Translations under genes and position numbers: made by a program
The notes under the pieces: model-generated
Told to the model about the DNA's origin: nothing
The model's input: the letters and a program-made list of their open reading frames with translations, nothing else
Database searches by the model: none
Part shown: one piece after another, positions 35,595 to 46,925 of the stretch
Position numbering within the stretch: position 1 is the stretch's first letter
How the letters are laid out: every line of letters starts with the position of its first letter
NCBI GenBank assembly: GCA_024102665.1
Contig: JAGFJP010000103.1
Coordinates: forward strand, 85,195 to 149,194
Reading direction: 5' to 3'
DNA from: Thiogranum sp.
Lineage (GTDB): Bacteria; Pseudomonadota; Gammaproteobacteria; DSM-19610
Length of the DNA: 64,000 nt

Positions 35595-36572
35595 TTACTC
35601 CCCCTGCTGCGCAGCGCCTTGCGCCGCACAGGCGGCGACGGCCTTGTCCAGGTCCTCCGGGGACTGAACCGCAAGCGCTAACATTGATTTTTCGATACGT
35701 TTGTTCAGACCCGCAAGCACCTTGCCCGGTCCCATTTCAACCACAGTGATAATGCCGCGCCGATGCATGGCCGTTATGGTCTCCACCCAGCGCACCGGCC
35801 GATAGAGTTGTGCTGCCAGCACGTCGCGTATCGCCTCCGGCGTGCCGTGTTCCTCAACATCCACGTTATGCAGTACGCTTATCGCAGGCGCCTGGATACT
35901 GACGGCCGCCAGCTGCTCCTTGAGTGCATCCGCCGCCGGCTTCATCAGGCTGCAATGCGAGGGAACGGACACCGGCAGCGCCAGGGCCCGTTTGGCGCCG
36001 GCGGCTTTCGCAAGTTCCATGGCGCGTTCCACCGCAGCGCGGTTACCGGCGATCACCACCTGTCCCGGAGAATTGAAATTCACGGCGCTTACCACTTCTC
36101 CGGCTGCCGCCTCTGCGCACAGGTCGATGACCTGCTGGTCATCCAGCCCGAGAATCGCCGCCATCGCGCCGCTGCCTTCGGGAACCGCGCTCTGCATAAA
36201 CCTGCCGCGTTGTTCCACAAGGCCCACGGCGTCGGCAAACGCAATGGCTTCGGCGCAAACCAGCGCGCTGTATTCGCCCAGACTGTGACCGGCCATCAAC
36301 GCCGGGACACGATCACTCAGCTGCTGCCAGCAGCGCCAGGTCGCGACACCCGCGGTCAACATCGCCGGCTGGGTGCAGGCTGTCTGGTTGAGCAGCTCGG
36401 CCGGACCGTTCTGCGCCCGTTCCCAGAGATCATAACCGAGTACCTCAGACGCTTCCGCGAAGGTCTCGGCGACGACCGGAAACGCCTGCGCCAGCTCCGC
36501 CAGCATGCCCACGGATTGCGAGCCCTGGCCCGGGAATACCATGGCCAGATTTGAACATTGATTAACACTCAT
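35595..36572 (-). CDS. fabD: Malonyl-CoA:ACP transacylase
   Basis: Loads malonyl groups onto ACP. The 325-residue protein has the nucleophile elbow AGHSLGEYSALVCA, the oxyanion segment FPGQGSQSVGM at the N-terminus and the catalytic histidine in SVPSHCSLM. Placed between fabH and fabG with short spacing, in the usual order. Confidence 0.96.
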   Translation of the reverse strand: MSVNQCSNLAMVFPGQGSQSVGMLAELAQAFPVVAETFAEASEVLGYDLWERAQNGPAELLNQTACTQPAMLTAGVATWRCWQQLSDRVPALMAGHSLGEYSALVCAEAIAFADAVGLVEQRGRFMQSAVPEGSGAMAAILGLDDQQVIDLCAEAAAGEVVSAVNFNSPGQVVIAGNRAAVERAMELAKAAGAKRALALPVSVPSHCSLMKPAADALKEQLAAVSIQAPAISVLHNVDVEEHGTPEAIRDVLAAQLYRPVRWVETITAMHRRGIITVVEMGPGKVLAGLNKRIEKSMLALAVQSPEDLDKAVAACAAQGAAQQGE

Positions 36573-36584
36573 GGAAAAACCCGA

Positions 36585-37553
36585 TCAGAATTTGAGTAAA
36601 ACCGAGCCCCAGGTGAAGCCGCCGCCAAACGCTTCCATCAGCAAGGTTTCACCGCGCTTGATGCGACCGTCACGAACCGCGACATCGAGCGCCAGCGGCA
36701 CCGATGCACCGGACGTGTTGCCGTGTTCATCGACAGTCACCACCACGTGATCCATGGACATTTTCAGCTTCTTCGCCGTGGCCTGGATAATGCGTATATT
36801 GGCCTGGTGAGGAATCAGCCAGTCGATGTCCGATTTGTCCAGGTTGTTGGCTTCCAGCGTTTCGTCGACGATACGGCCCAGCGTATTTACTGCGACCTTG
36901 AACACCTCGTTGCCCTTCATGGTCACGTAACCGTTGCCTTTCTTGAAACTGTCATAGCCCTGGCTGATTCCACCCGCCACCGAGAGCAGATGCTCGTAGG
37001 CGCCATCGGCATGCAGATGTGTCGACAGGATGCCGGTCTCTTCACTGGCCTCAAGCACCACCGCGCCGGCGCCGTCGCCGAACAGCACACAGGTGCTGCG
37101 ATCCTTCCAGTCCAGCACGCGTGACAGCGTTTCCGCCCCGACTACCAGGGCGCATTTCGCGGCGCCGGTCCGTACGAACTTGTCGGCAACCGCCAACGCA
37201 TAGACAAAACCGGTGCAAACCGCCTGGATATCGAAGGCGGCACACCCATGTCGGTCCAGTCGCTTCTGCAACAGGCACGCGGTGCTCGGAAAAACGCGGT
37301 CCGGGGTTGTGGTCGCGACGATAATCAGGTCGATATCCTGCGCGTCGCGCCCGGCGGCCTCCAGCGCGCGGCGTGCGGCATGTTCGGCCAGGTCCACGGT
37401 ATTCTGGCCTTCCTCGGCGATATGGCGTTTGCTGATGCCGGTGCGTTCACGGATCCATTGGTCGGTGGTGTCGACCATCTTTTCGAGGTCATGGTTGGTC
37501 AACACCTTGTCGGGCAAATAACCGCCGGTACCCGTGATACGCGCGTATATCAA
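36585..37553 (-). CDS. fabH: 3-oxoacyl-ACP synthase III
   Basis: Starts fatty acid synthesis by condensing acetyl-CoA with malonyl-ACP. 322 residues with catalytic Cys in [15 protein letters not shown], His in [11 protein letters not shown] and Asn in [15 protein letters not shown]. The start overlaps the plsX stop by 4 bases. Standard plsX-fabH-fabD-fabG order. Confidence 0.96.
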   Translation of the reverse strand: MIYARITGTGGYLPDKVLTNHDLEKMVDTTDQWIRERTGISKRHIAEEGQNTVDLAEHAARRALEAAGRDAQDIDLIIVATTTPDRVFPSTACLLQKRLDRHGCAAFDIQAVCTGFVYALAVADKFVRTGAAKCALVVGAETLSRVLDWKDRSTCVLFGDGAGAVVLEASEETGILSTHLHADGAYEHLLSVAGGISQGYDSFKKGNGYVTMKGNEVFKVAVNTLGRIVDETLEANNLDKSDIDWLIPHQANIRIIQATAKKLKMSMDHVVVTVDEHGNTSGASVPLALDVAVRDGRIKRGETLLMEAFGGGFTWGSVLLKF

Positions 37554-38578
37554 ACCGCTTTCCTCTCTGCCAGAATCGCCTGCAGGTGGGAACTGATATG
37601 CTCCGGCACTTGCTGCTTGACCACCACGGCGGCAACCTCTATCGCGCTGGCAAACCCCAGCGCGTCAGTGCCGCCGTGGCTTTTGATAACGGTGCCGCGC
37701 AGACCCAGCAGGCTGGCGCCGTTGTAGCGCCGGGGATCGATCCGTCTGCGAAAGGCTTTCAGCACCGGCAAAGCCACCAGACCGGCGGTTTTTGTAAAGA
37801 TGTTCCGCGAGAATTCCCGGCGCATGAAATGTGAAATCATTTTGGCGACGCCTTCGCTGGTCTTCAGGGCAATGTTGCCGATGAAACCGTCGCACACCAC
37901 GACATCGACCTTGCCGCTGTACACGTCGTCGCCTTCGATGAAGCCGCAATAGTTCAAATCGCCACGGGAAATCAGATTCGCAGCTTCCTTTACGGTCTCG
38001 TTGCCCTTGATTTCCTCTTCACCGATATTCAGCAGTCCGATTTTCGGATGCGCATTGCCATCCACAGCCTTGGCCAGCTCGGTTCCCATCAGCGCGAACT
38101 GGAACAGGTGCTCCGGGGAACTGTCTATGTTGGCGCCGAGATCCAGCATCCAGGTATGGCCGGTGATGGTCGGCAGCGAGGTGCAGATCGCCGGACGGTC
38201 GATGCCCGGCAGGGTTTTCAGAACATAGCGCGCCGTGGCCATCAAGGCGCCGGTGTTGCCGGCGCTGACGCAGGCCTGCGCCCTGCCCTGCTTGACCATG
38301 TCGATAGCCACGCGCATCGACGAATCCTTTTTGAAACGCAGGGCGTGCGACGGCAGCTCGTCCATATCGACGCACTGGGAGGCATGCTGCACCGGCAGCC
38401 GCCGGCGGTCGGCATTGCTCATGGCGGCGAGCTTTGATTCGATGATATCCCGATCACCCACCAGCAGCAGGTTGAGATCATCGCGCTTTTTCAACACGCG
38501 CAACGCGGCAGCGAGCACCACGTCCGGCCCGCGATCGCCACCCATGACGTCGAGCGCGATAGTCAAAGATTCATTCAT
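37550..38578 (-). CDS. plsX: Phosphate acyltransferase PlsX
   Basis: Converts acyl-ACP to acyl-phosphate for phospholipid synthesis; a peripheral membrane enzyme. From the ATG at 38578 it has 342 residues beginning [19 protein letters not shown], the family signature, with [17 protein letters not shown] and [18 protein letters not shown] at 38593 would add five residues and cannot be excluded. It follows rpmF by about 85 bases. Confidence 0.95.
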   Translation of the reverse strand: MNESLTIALDVMGGDRGPDVVLAAALRVLKKRDDLNLLLVGDRDIIESKLAAMSNADRRRLPVQHASQCVDMDELPSHALRFKKDSSMRVAIDMVKQGRAQACVSAGNTGALMATARYVLKTLPGIDRPAICTSLPTITGHTWMLDLGANIDSSPEHLFQFALMGTELAKAVDGNAHPKIGLLNIGEEEIKGNETVKEAANLISRGDLNYCGFIEGDDVYSGKVDVVVCDGFIGNIALKTSEGVAKMISHFMRREFSRNIFTKTAGLVALPVLKAFRRRIDPRRYNGASLLGLRGTVIKSHGGTDALGFASAIEVAAVVVKQQVPEHISSHLQAILAERKAV

Positions 38579-38664
38579 GCAATAAAAATACACGCCGCTT
38601 GCCTGACAAGGCTAAGCAGCGTGGCTTGTGATGCTCTGAAAAAACCGGAAAACCGCAACGCCGA

Positions 38665-38844
38665 TCAATCGAGATCTTTGTTGATGACTTTGCGGCCGCG
38701 GTAATAGCCATCGGGACTGACGTGGTGACGAAGGTGGGTTTCGCCTGTTGTCTGCTCAACGGACAGCGTGGAACTCTTCAGACTGTCGTGTGAACGACGC
38801 ATGCCACGCTTGGAAGCTGTTTTACGGTTTTGCTGCACCGCCAT
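38665..38844 (-). CDS. rpmF: 50S ribosomal protein L32
   Basis: Fifty-nine residues beginning [20 protein letters not shown] and ending in GYYRGRKVI, the clear L32 pattern including the conserved [11 protein letters not shown] turn. AGGAGA seven bases before the ATG is a strong ribosome site. The gene lies between yceD and plsX, the conserved location that couples ribosome and membrane lipid synthesis. No zinc-binding cysteines are present, so this is the zinc-independent form. Confidence 0.97.
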   Translation of the reverse strand: MAVQQNRKTASKRGMRRSHDSLKSSTLSVEQTTGETHLRHHVSPDGYYRGRKVINKDLD

Positions 38845-38870
38845 GACGGTATCTCCTGCTTTGTGTTCGT

Positions 38871-39365
38871 CTAGGATTTCAGTTTTTCCAACACGGAAAA
38901 TGGATTGTCTCTTTGTGCCGGTGGCTGGTTCCGGTATCCGGTTTCGCAGACCGATCCTTCATGCGCGGGTATTGCGGGCACCGCCAGAAGCACTTCGTCC
39001 TCGATGACATCGAATGTCAGCAGCGGTTCTCCGGATACCAGCAACGGTTCGTAGCCGCCAGGGAGCCGATCGCTTTCCGTTTCGCTTGTCACGATGCCCA
39101 GACAGATCCGCAGATCAATCGGAAAAACCAGCGCGCCGAGGCAACGCTGACAAACCAGATTGATACTGCCTTGAATCGATCCCTTCAGGGTGCGAATGCG
39201 CCGTTCATCCAGACCGAACTCCAGCTGGACATTCAGGGTGCCTTCCCGGGATGCCAGCAACGGTGCAAGACGCGACAGTTCACTGACCGGCACCTCGCCG
39301 CGAAACGAGCGTCCGACATCCGCAAGCCCGACCGGTTCGATTCGCTTGGGCAGACAATCCAACAT
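38871..39365 (-). CDS. yceD: YceD family protein (DUF177), 23S rRNA accumulation protein
   Basis: 164-residue member of the YceD/DUF177 family, linked to 23S rRNA processing and found directly before rpmF in most bacteria. The cysteine pair [10 protein letters not shown] in the middle is typical. I chose the ATG at 39365 because it gives the expected N-terminus ([16 protein letters not shown]); the TTG at 39404 lies inside the predicted promoter. The -10 box sits only 9 bases before this ATG with no Shine-Dalgarno site, suggesting a leaderless or nearly leaderless mRNA. Confidence 0.9.
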   Translation of the reverse strand: MLDCLPKRIEPVGLADVGRSFRGEVPVSELSRLAPLLASREGTLNVQLEFGLDERRIRTLKGSIQGSINLVCQRCLGALVFPIDLRICLGIVTSETESDRLPGGYEPLLVSGEPLLTFDVIEDEVLLAVPAIPAHEGSVCETGYRNQPPAQRDNPFSVLEKLKS

Positions 39366-39374
39366 AAGCGCGGG

Positions 39375-39404
39375 ATGATACTCGCTGGCGTGCCGGCGTG
39401 TCAA
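39375..39404 (-). promoter_or_regulatory. Promoter of the yceD-rpmF-plsX-fab operon
   Basis: Minus strand: -35 TTGACA (39399-39404), 18-base spacer, -10 TATCAT (39375-39380). Transcription would start about 39367-39369, only a few bases before the yceD ATG. Confidence 0.65.
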
Positions 39405-39459
39405 AGCTAAAATGCTGAAATATCGGGACCTTAGTGCCCCCGTCTATTCGGGTGCACGG

Positions 39460-39488
39460 TTGACAGTAACGTGGGTTTTGCGTAGAAA
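39460..39488 (+). promoter_or_regulatory. Promoter of the pyruvate carboxylase genes
   Basis: -35 TTGACA (39460-39465), exactly 17 bases, -10 TAGAAA (39483-39488). It leaves a leader of about 90 bases before the biotin carboxylase start. It is divergent from the yceD promoter, with about 55 bases between the two -35 boxes. Confidence 0.6.
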
Positions 39489-39584
39489 AACAAGCTCTTT
39501 CGAAGTTATCTAGGCGGTTGCGCGGAATTTGGGCTATGGTAGCCGGTGGAATGGCTGCGATGGCCCAGTCGGGGCGGGGGATCC

Positions 39585-41003
39585 TTGATCAAGAAAATAC
39601 TCATTGCCAACCGCGGGGAAATCGCCGTTCGCATCGTGCGCGCCTGCCAGGAGCACCGCATCGAATCGGTGGCGATTTATTCGGATGCCGACCGCCATGC
39701 CCTGCACGTCAAGAAAGCCAGCGAGGCTTACAATATCGGGCCCGATCCAGTGGCCGGATATCTCAACGCTCACCGCATCGTCAACCTGGCGGTCGCCACG
39801 GGTTGCGACGCATTGCATCCCGGTTACGGCTTTCTCTCTGAAAATCCCGAACTGGCGCGCATCTGTGAACGACGCGGCATCAAGTTCATCGGTCCCGGCG
39901 CGGAGGTCATCCGCAGCATGGGCAACAAAATCGAGGCACGCCGCAGCATGCAGGCAGCCGGGATTCCGGTGGTGCCGGGCAGCGATGCCAGTCTGACCGG
40001 GGTCTCGGAAGCAATCGCACTGGCCGCCAACATCGGCTATCCGGTGATGCTGAAGGCCACGTCCGGCGGTGGCGGACGCGGCATCCGGCGCTGCAACAAC
40101 GAAGCAGAACTGCGACGCAACTACGACCGTGTCCTGTCGGAAGCGCGCAAGGCGTTCGGCAGCGCCGATGTCTTCGTGGAAAAATGCGTCGACCGGCCGC
40201 GGCACATCGAGGTGCAGATCCTCGCCGACGATCACGGCAATACCGTACACCTGTTCGAACGCGACTGTTCCATCCAGCGGCGTCACCAGAAGCTCATCGA
40301 AATCGCCCCATCCCCGCAGCTCAGCGATGCCCAGCGCGCCGAAATCGGCGCCTACGCGGTGAAGGCCGCGCAGGCCGCCAGTTACCGCAACGCCGGCACT
40401 GTCGAATTTCTCATGGACGAAAACGACCGTTTCTATTTCATGGAAATGAACACGCGCCTGCAGGTCGAGCATACCGTCACCGAAAGTATTACCGGTATCG
40501 ACATCGTCGGTGAACAGATCCGCATTGCCGACGGGCAACCGCTGTCGGTCAAGCAGGAGAACATCCAGCGCCGCGGCTTCGCCATGCAGTTTCGCATCAA
40601 TGCCGAAGATCCGAAGAATGACTTCCTGCCCAGTTTCGGCCGCATCACTCGCTACTTTGCCCCGGGCGGTCCCGGGGTGCGCACCGATGCAGCGATCTAC
40701 ACCGGCTACACCATCCCGCCTTACTATGATTCGATGTGCGCCAAGATCACAGTGTGGGCGCTCACCTGGGAGGAACTGCTGAACCGCGCCAGCCGGGCTC
40801 TGCAGGACACCGGTGTCTATGGCGTGAAGACAACGATTCCCTACTATCTGCAGGTTCTCGAAGTGCCGGAGTTCCGCAACCACCGGTTCGACACGGGTTT
40901 CGTCGAGGCGCATCCGGAACTGGTGAATTACAGGACCAGCCGCCCGACCCGCGAACTGGCGGCAGTCATTGCAGCATCGATCGCCGCGCATGCCGGTTAC
41001 TAG
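39585..41003 (+). CDS. pycA: Pyruvate carboxylase subunit A (biotin carboxylase)
   Basis: ATP-dependent carboxylation of biotin, 472 residues from a TTG at 39585 (GGGGG six bases upstream; protein begins with the expected ...IKKILIANRGEIAVRI). A GTG at 39546 would add 13 unlike residues. Motifs: ATP-grasp loop ATSGGGGRGIRRC, and EMNTRLQVEHTVTE. AccC has the same fold, but the next gene encodes a carboxyltransferase with its own biotinyl domain, which marks the two-subunit pyruvate carboxylase found in Pseudomonas. Supplies oxaloacetate to citrate synthase. Confidence 0.9.
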   Translation: MIKKILIANRGEIAVRIVRACQEHRIESVAIYSDADRHALHVKKASEAYNIGPDPVAGYLNAHRIVNLAVATGCDALHPGYGFLSENPELARICERRGIKFIGPGAEVIRSMGNKIEARRSMQAAGIPVVPGSDASLTGVSEAIALAANIGYPVMLKATSGGGGRGIRRCNNEAELRRNYDRVLSEARKAFGSADVFVEKCVDRPRHIEVQILADDHGNTVHLFERDCSIQRRHQKLIEIAPSPQLSDAQRAEIGAYAVKAAQAASYRNAGTVEFLMDENDRFYFMEMNTRLQVEHTVTESITGIDIVGEQIRIADGQPLSVKQENIQRRGFAMQFRINAEDPKNDFLPSFGRITRYFAPGGPGVRTDAAIYTGYTIPPYYDSMCAKITVWALTWEELLNRASRALQDTGVYGVKTTIPYYLQVLEVPEFRNHRFDTGFVEAHPELVNYRTSRPTRELAAVIAASIAAHAGY

Positions 41004-41085
41004 TCCCGGATTGCGCTCGACACGAAAGCGGTCATAATCAGGATCATCGAAGCGGTCCCATAGCGCCGAGGGAAATACCACTGCC

Positions 41086-42900
41086 ATGTCCAGGGTTCAG
41101 ATAACCGATCTCATCTTGCGCGATGCCCACCAGTCGCTGATCGCAACGCGCATGCGCACCGAGGATATGCTGCCGATCTGCCCGAATCTCGACAGCATCG
41201 GCTACTGGTCACTGGAAGTCTGGGGCGGCGCCACTTTCGATGCCTGCATCCGCTATCTCAAGGAAGATCCCTGGGAGCGTCTGCGCAAGCTGCGCAAGGC
41301 TTTGCCCAACACGCGCCTGCAGATGTTGCTGCGCGGACAGAACCTTCTCGGCTATCGCCATTATTCCGATGACGTGGTGCGCGCTTTCGTGGCAAAAGCC
41401 GCGGCGAACGGCATCGATGTGTTCCGTATCTTCGATGCGCTGAATGATGTTCGCAACCTGGAAACCGCCATTGCCGCGGTCAAGAAGTCCGGGGCCCATG
41501 CGCAGGGCGCGATCTGCTACACCACCAGTCCGGTGCACGGCATTCCGCAATTCGTCGAAATGGCGAAACAGTTTCAGGATCTGGGCTGCGACAGCATCGC
41601 GATCAAGGACATGGCCGGTCTGCTCACGCCCATGGTGACGGCGGAACTGGTTTCCGCGCTCAGCCGGGCGGTCAAGGTTCCGATTCATCTCCATACCCAT
41701 GCCACCGCCGGTACCGCCGAGATGAGTCAGCTCAAGGCCATTGAAAACGGCTGCGTGCACATCGACACAGCCATCTCCGCATTTGCCGGCGGCGCTTCGC
41801 ATGCACCCACGGAAAGCATGGTCGCGGCCCTCAGGGATACCCAATACGACACCGGGCTGGATCTGAAGGCGTTGCAGGAGATCGGTTTCTATTTCCGCGA
41901 AATCCGCAAGAAATATCACCAGTTCGAAAGCGACATGACCGGACTCGATACCCGCGTGCAGGTATACCAGGTTCCCGGCGGCATGATTTCCAACCTCTAC
42001 ACGCAGCTGCGTGAACAGGGTTCACTGGGGCGAATAGAGGAAGTTCTGCAGGAAATTCCGCGGGTGCGCGAGGATCTCGGTTACCCGCCACTGGTTACTC
42101 CGACTTCGCAGATTGTCGGCACCCAGGCGGTCATGAACGTGTTGAGCGGCGCGCGTTACAAAACCATCAGCAACGAAGTCAAACTCTACCTCCAGGGCCG
42201 TTACGGTCGCGCGCCGGGTCACGTCAACACCATAGTCCGCCAGCAGGCCATCGGCAACGAGAACGTCATCGACATTCGTCCGGCCGATCTGCTCAAGGAT
42301 GAAATGGAAAACCTGCGCGATGAAATCGGGGAACTGGCGAAAAACGAAGAGGATGTCCTGACCTATGCCATGTTTCCGGAACTGGGTCGTGAGTTCCTCG
42401 AGCACCGCGCCGCCGGAACGCTGGTTCCCGAACCGCTCGAGCCGGTTTCCACGGGCGAGGAATCCAATTCCAGGCCGACCGAGTTCAACGTTACGCTGCA
42501 CGGCGAGACCTATCACATACAGATCACCGGCACCGGCCATCGCACCCAGGAAGAACGGCCGTTCTACATGACGGTAGATGGCGTGCCCGAAGAAATCCTC
42601 GTCGAGACATTGTCGGAACTGGAGACCACGCACGAAAGCGTCAGCGCGCCGGTCAAGGGCAGCAAGCGTCCCAGGGCCACCGGGCCCGGCGACGTCACGA
42701 CGTCGATGCCCGGTACGGTGATAGATGTGCTGGTGGAAGTCGGCGGCACGGTCAACGCCGGTGACCCGGTGCTGGTCACCGAAGCCATGAAGATGGAAAC
42801 CGAAATCCAGGCGCCCATCGGCGGCACCATCAAGGCCATCCACGTTGCCAAAGGCGATACCGTAAACCCGGATGAGACACTGATCGAGATCAGCGCCTGA
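41086..42900 (+). CDS. pycB: Pyruvate carboxylase subunit B (oxaloacetate decarboxylase alpha-like)
   Basis: 604 residues: an N-terminal carboxyltransferase TIM barrel (ITDLILRDAHQSLIATRMRT, with metal-binding region HLHTHATAGTA), a conserved PYC_OADA middle domain, and a C-terminal biotinyl domain with the biotin lysine in VTEAMKMETEIQAP. The same family includes sodium-pumping oxaloacetate decarboxylase alpha, but no beta or gamma membrane subunits are present and a biotin carboxylase lies 82 bases upstream, so pyruvate carboxylation is the better reading. Confidence 0.9.
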   Translation: MSRVQITDLILRDAHQSLIATRMRTEDMLPICPNLDSIGYWSLEVWGGATFDACIRYLKEDPWERLRKLRKALPNTRLQMLLRGQNLLGYRHYSDDVVRAFVAKAAANGIDVFRIFDALNDVRNLETAIAAVKKSGAHAQGAICYTTSPVHGIPQFVEMAKQFQDLGCDSIAIKDMAGLLTPMVTAELVSALSRAVKVPIHLHTHATAGTAEMSQLKAIENGCVHIDTAISAFAGGASHAPTESMVAALRDTQYDTGLDLKALQEIGFYFREIRKKYHQFESDMTGLDTRVQVYQVPGGMISNLYTQLREQGSLGRIEEVLQEIPRVREDLGYPPLVTPTSQIVGTQAVMNVLSGARYKTISNEVKLYLQGRYGRAPGHVNTIVRQQAIGNENVIDIRPADLLKDEMENLRDEIGELAKNEEDVLTYAMFPELGREFLEHRAAGTLVPEPLEPVSTGEESNSRPTEFNVTLHGETYHIQITGTGHRTQEERPFYMTVDGVPEEILVETLSELETTHESVSAPVKGSKRPRATGPGDVTTSMPGTVIDVLVEVGGTVNAGDPVLVTEAMKMETEIQAPIGGTIKAIHVAKGDTVNPDETLIEISA

Positions 42901-42927
42901 GGCGATGCACCATGCCGGCGCGTCGGT

Positions 42928-44520
<1,593 letters not shown>

Positions 44521-44524
<4 letters not shown>

Positions 44525-44895
44525 AATTGCCTCGCCATCAGCACGCCGAGCGCCGCAGCGGCTATGCACAATATTACGCTGAGAAGCATGTTCACCAGCG
44601 CCTTGAGGAATTCACCCCCTTCCATCAGGTTCAGCGTCTCGATCGAAAACGCTGAAAAGGTGGTAAAGGAGCCCAGCAATCCGATCAGCAGAAAAGCGCG
44701 CGCCGCGGCTCCGCCGATGGTTCTTTCCAGCAGCCAGATATACAGGAAGCCCATCAGCAGGCTGCCGAGAACATTGACTGTCAGTGTGCCGTAGGGAAAG
44801 CTTCTTCCCATGATGGTGTAAACACCTGTGGACATCCAGTAGCGAAGCAATGCACCGAGTGCGCCGCCGCCGGCGATAGCGAGTATCTGGCTCAT
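44521..44895 (-). CDS. crcB: Fluoride channel Fluc/CrcB
   Basis: Small dual-topology fluoride channel, 124 residues with four membrane helices. Conserved motifs: GGALGALLRYW at the N-terminus, FPYGTLTVNVLGS and GLLGSFTTFSAFS (the phenylalanine box and sodium site). One copy means a homodimer. The ATG at 44895 is used; a TTG three codons earlier is possible and neither has a good ribosome site. No fluoride riboswitch was found in the 70 bases upstream, which hold only a hairpin. Confidence 0.93.
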
Positions 44896-44921
44896 GGGCG
44901 GCAATCATACGGGAAGCACCA

Positions 44922-44952
44922 GCGCCCCTTCAATGCGCCAGTCAAGGGGCGC
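44922..44952. other. 9-bp inverted repeat between rarA and crcB
   Basis: GCGCCCCTT (44922-44930) and AAGGGGCGC (44944-44952) are perfect arms with a 13-base loop, in the 70-base gap after rarA. No T-run. It may separate rarA and crcB expression. Confidence 0.4.
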
Positions 44953-44966
44953 CGGGCGCTGCGGAT

Positions 44967-46289
44967 TCACTTGCCGGAACGTTCCGCGCGCCGGTCCAGT
45001 TCCCGCAGATGTTCCAGCTTTTCGCGAATCTTCAGTTCCAGTCCGCGCTCGACCGGGTAGTAGTAACGGCTGCCCTCGAGTTCGTCGGGAAAATAGTTTT
45101 CACCCGCCGCATAGGCCTCGGGTTCATCGTGCGCGTAGCGATAGGTCTTGCCGTAACCGAGTTCTTTCATCAGGCGCGTCGGCGCATTGCGCAGGTGCAA
45201 CGGCACTTCCAGGGAACCCTGCTTCCGCGCGTCCTGCATCGCCGCCCTGAATGCGGTGTAAACGGCGTTGCTTTTCGGCGCACAGGCCATGTAGACGACC
45301 GCCTGGGCGACCGCCAGTTCACCCTCCGGACTGCCGAGACGTTCCTGCACATCCCAGGCATTGAGCGCCAGCGCAAGCGCCCGGGGATCAGCGTTGCCGA
45401 TATCCTCGGAGGCCATGCGCACCACGCGCCGCGCAAGGTACAGGCCGTCGCAACCGCCGTCGAGCATGCGCGCCAGCCAGTACAGGGCGGCATCCGGTGA
45501 CGACCCGCGCACCGCCTTGTGCAATGCCGAGATCTGGTCGTAGAACGCTTCGCCGCCCTTGTCGAAACGCCGTACGCCGCCGCTGATGACTTCGGCGATA
45601 ATGTCTTCGCCGATGCGCCCGCCGGGTTCGGCAAGATCGAAGGCGATTTCCAGCAGCGTCAGCGCGCGCCGCGCGTCGCCGTCGGCGGCACGGGCGATCT
45701 TCTCGAGCCCGGCTGCATCGATTGCGATGTTCATCGCGCCCAGTCCGCGTTCCCTGTCGTGCAGGGCCTGTTCGAGCACCTTTACCAGGTCCTCTTCGGT
45801 AAGTCGTTTCAGCACATAGGTGCGCGCCCGTGACAACAGGGCGTTGTTCAGTTCGAAAGACGGATTTTCGGTCGTCGCGCCGACGAACAGCACCGTGCCG
45901 TCTTCGACAAACGGCAGGAAGGCATCCTGTTGCGCCTTGTTGAAGCGATGCACCTCGTCGACAAACAGCAGCGTCTGGCGCTTTTCCACCTGCTGGCGTT
46001 GCCTGGCGATCTCGACTGCCTGCCGTACGTCCTTGACGCCGGCCAGTACCGCCGACAGCGGGACAAACTCGGCGCCGGACGATTCGGCGAGCAAATGCGC
46101 GAGCGTGGTCTTGCCGGTGCCGGGCGGTCCCCAGAAAATCATCGAGTGCAACTGGCCGCGCTCCACCGCCTGACGCAGCGGCTTGCCGGCACCGAACAGA
46201 TGCGACTGGCCGATAAATTCGTCAAGCTTGCGGGGCCGCATGCGGTCGGCCAGGGGTCGGAATTGACGGCTTTGCGCCGTGTCGCTCAT
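44967..46289 (-). CDS. rarA: Replication-associated recombination protein RarA (MgsA)
   Basis: AAA+ ATPase acting at stalled replication forks, 440 residues. Walker A is [16 protein letters not shown], Walker [17 protein letters not shown], sensor 1 [12 protein letters not shown], followed by the RarA tetramerisation domain ([16 protein letters not shown]). It overlaps lolA by 4 bases. Confidence 0.96.
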   Translation of the reverse strand: MSDTAQSRQFRPLADRMRPRKLDEFIGQSHLFGAGKPLRQAVERGQLHSMIFWGPPGTGKTTLAHLLAESSGAEFVPLSAVLAGVKDVRQAVEIARQRQQVEKRQTLLFVDEVHRFNKAQQDAFLPFVEDGTVLFVGATTENPSFELNNALLSRARTYVLKRLTEEDLVKVLEQALHDRERGLGAMNIAIDAAGLEKIARAADGDARRALTLLEIAFDLAEPGGRIGEDIIAEVISGGVRRFDKGGEAFYDQISALHKAVRGSSPDAALYWLARMLDGGCDGLYLARRVVRMASEDIGNADPRALALALNAWDVQERLGSPEGELAVAQAVVYMACAPKSNAVYTAFRAAMQDARKQGSLEVPLHLRNAPTRLMKELGYGKTYRYAHDEPEAYAAGENYFPDELEGSRYYYPVERGLELKIREKLEHLRELDRRAERSGK

Positions 46290-46921
46290 GGCACGTCGCC
46301 GATAATGTCGGTACCGGGGGGAAGTTTCAGCCTGAACCGCTCGGGGTCGATGGGCTGGTTGCGTTTCACGCCGGAGAAACGGATGCGCGTCTGATTGCCG
46401 AAACCGTCCCTGACATCGATGCTGGAGAGTTGTTTGCCGTCGAACGCGATCTGCACCTGTTCCACGGCCGAGTCGGCCTGTTTGGGATCCAGCCGGTACA
46501 GGGTGCTGCCGTTTTTCTCATCCAGTTGCTGCCAGGTCATGACTTCCGACAACGGCCGGAATCCGCTCAGCAGCATCGCAGGCGTGCTGCTCAGCGCTTC
46601 GTCCACCGCTTTGACAGTCGCCTGTTCCAGGTCGGCATCGTAGGTCCAGATCGATTCGCCGTCGGCGACGATGAGTTGCCTGTAGGGCGTATGATAATCC
46701 CAGCGGAAACGTCCTGGACGCTGCATCCATACCTCACCCGCGGAATCCTGGAGTTGCTGTCCGTTGCTGTCGACGACGACCTGGGTGAACTGCGCCTGGA
46801 AGCTGTCCAGTCCCGAAAAATACTCGCTCACAAGGTCTGCCGCGCGAACGCTTCCCGACATCGGAAACAGTGCCAGAATCGACCATGCGAAACCGGCAAA
46901 GCTGATGCGCTTGCGGTTCAT
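46286..46921 (-). CDS. lolA: Outer-membrane lipoprotein carrier LolA
   Basis: Periplasmic chaperone that takes lipoproteins from LolCDE to LolB. 211 residues from the ATG at 46921, preceded by GGAGATG. Signal peptide ([22 protein letters not shown]), then the LolA core with [29 protein letters not shown] and [14 protein letters not shown]. Lies 4 bases after the ftsK stop; the longer frame reaching 47014 overlaps ftsK and is not the likely start. Confidence 0.94.
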   Translation of the reverse strand: MNRKRISFAGFAWSILALFPMSGSVRAADLVSEYFSGLDSFQAQFTQVVVDSNGQQLQDSAGEVWMQRPGRFRWDYHTPYRQLIVADGESIWTYDADLEQATVKAVDEALSSTPAMLLSGFRPLSEVMTWQQLDEKNGSTLYRLDPKQADSAVEQVQIAFDGKQLSSIDVRDGFGNQTRIRFSGVKRNQPIDPERFRLKLPPGTDIIGDVP

Positions 46922-46925
46922 GCGA

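Noticed and set aside
39534..41087. 517-codon open frame on the minus strand across pycA
   Set aside because: It is a shadow of a clear biotin carboxylase gene; the GC-rich third-position bias of this genome opens long antisense frames, and its translation shows no family motif.
44896..44966. Possible fluoride riboswitch before crcB
   Set aside because: I could not find the conserved core or pseudoknot; only a simple 9-bp hairpin is present.
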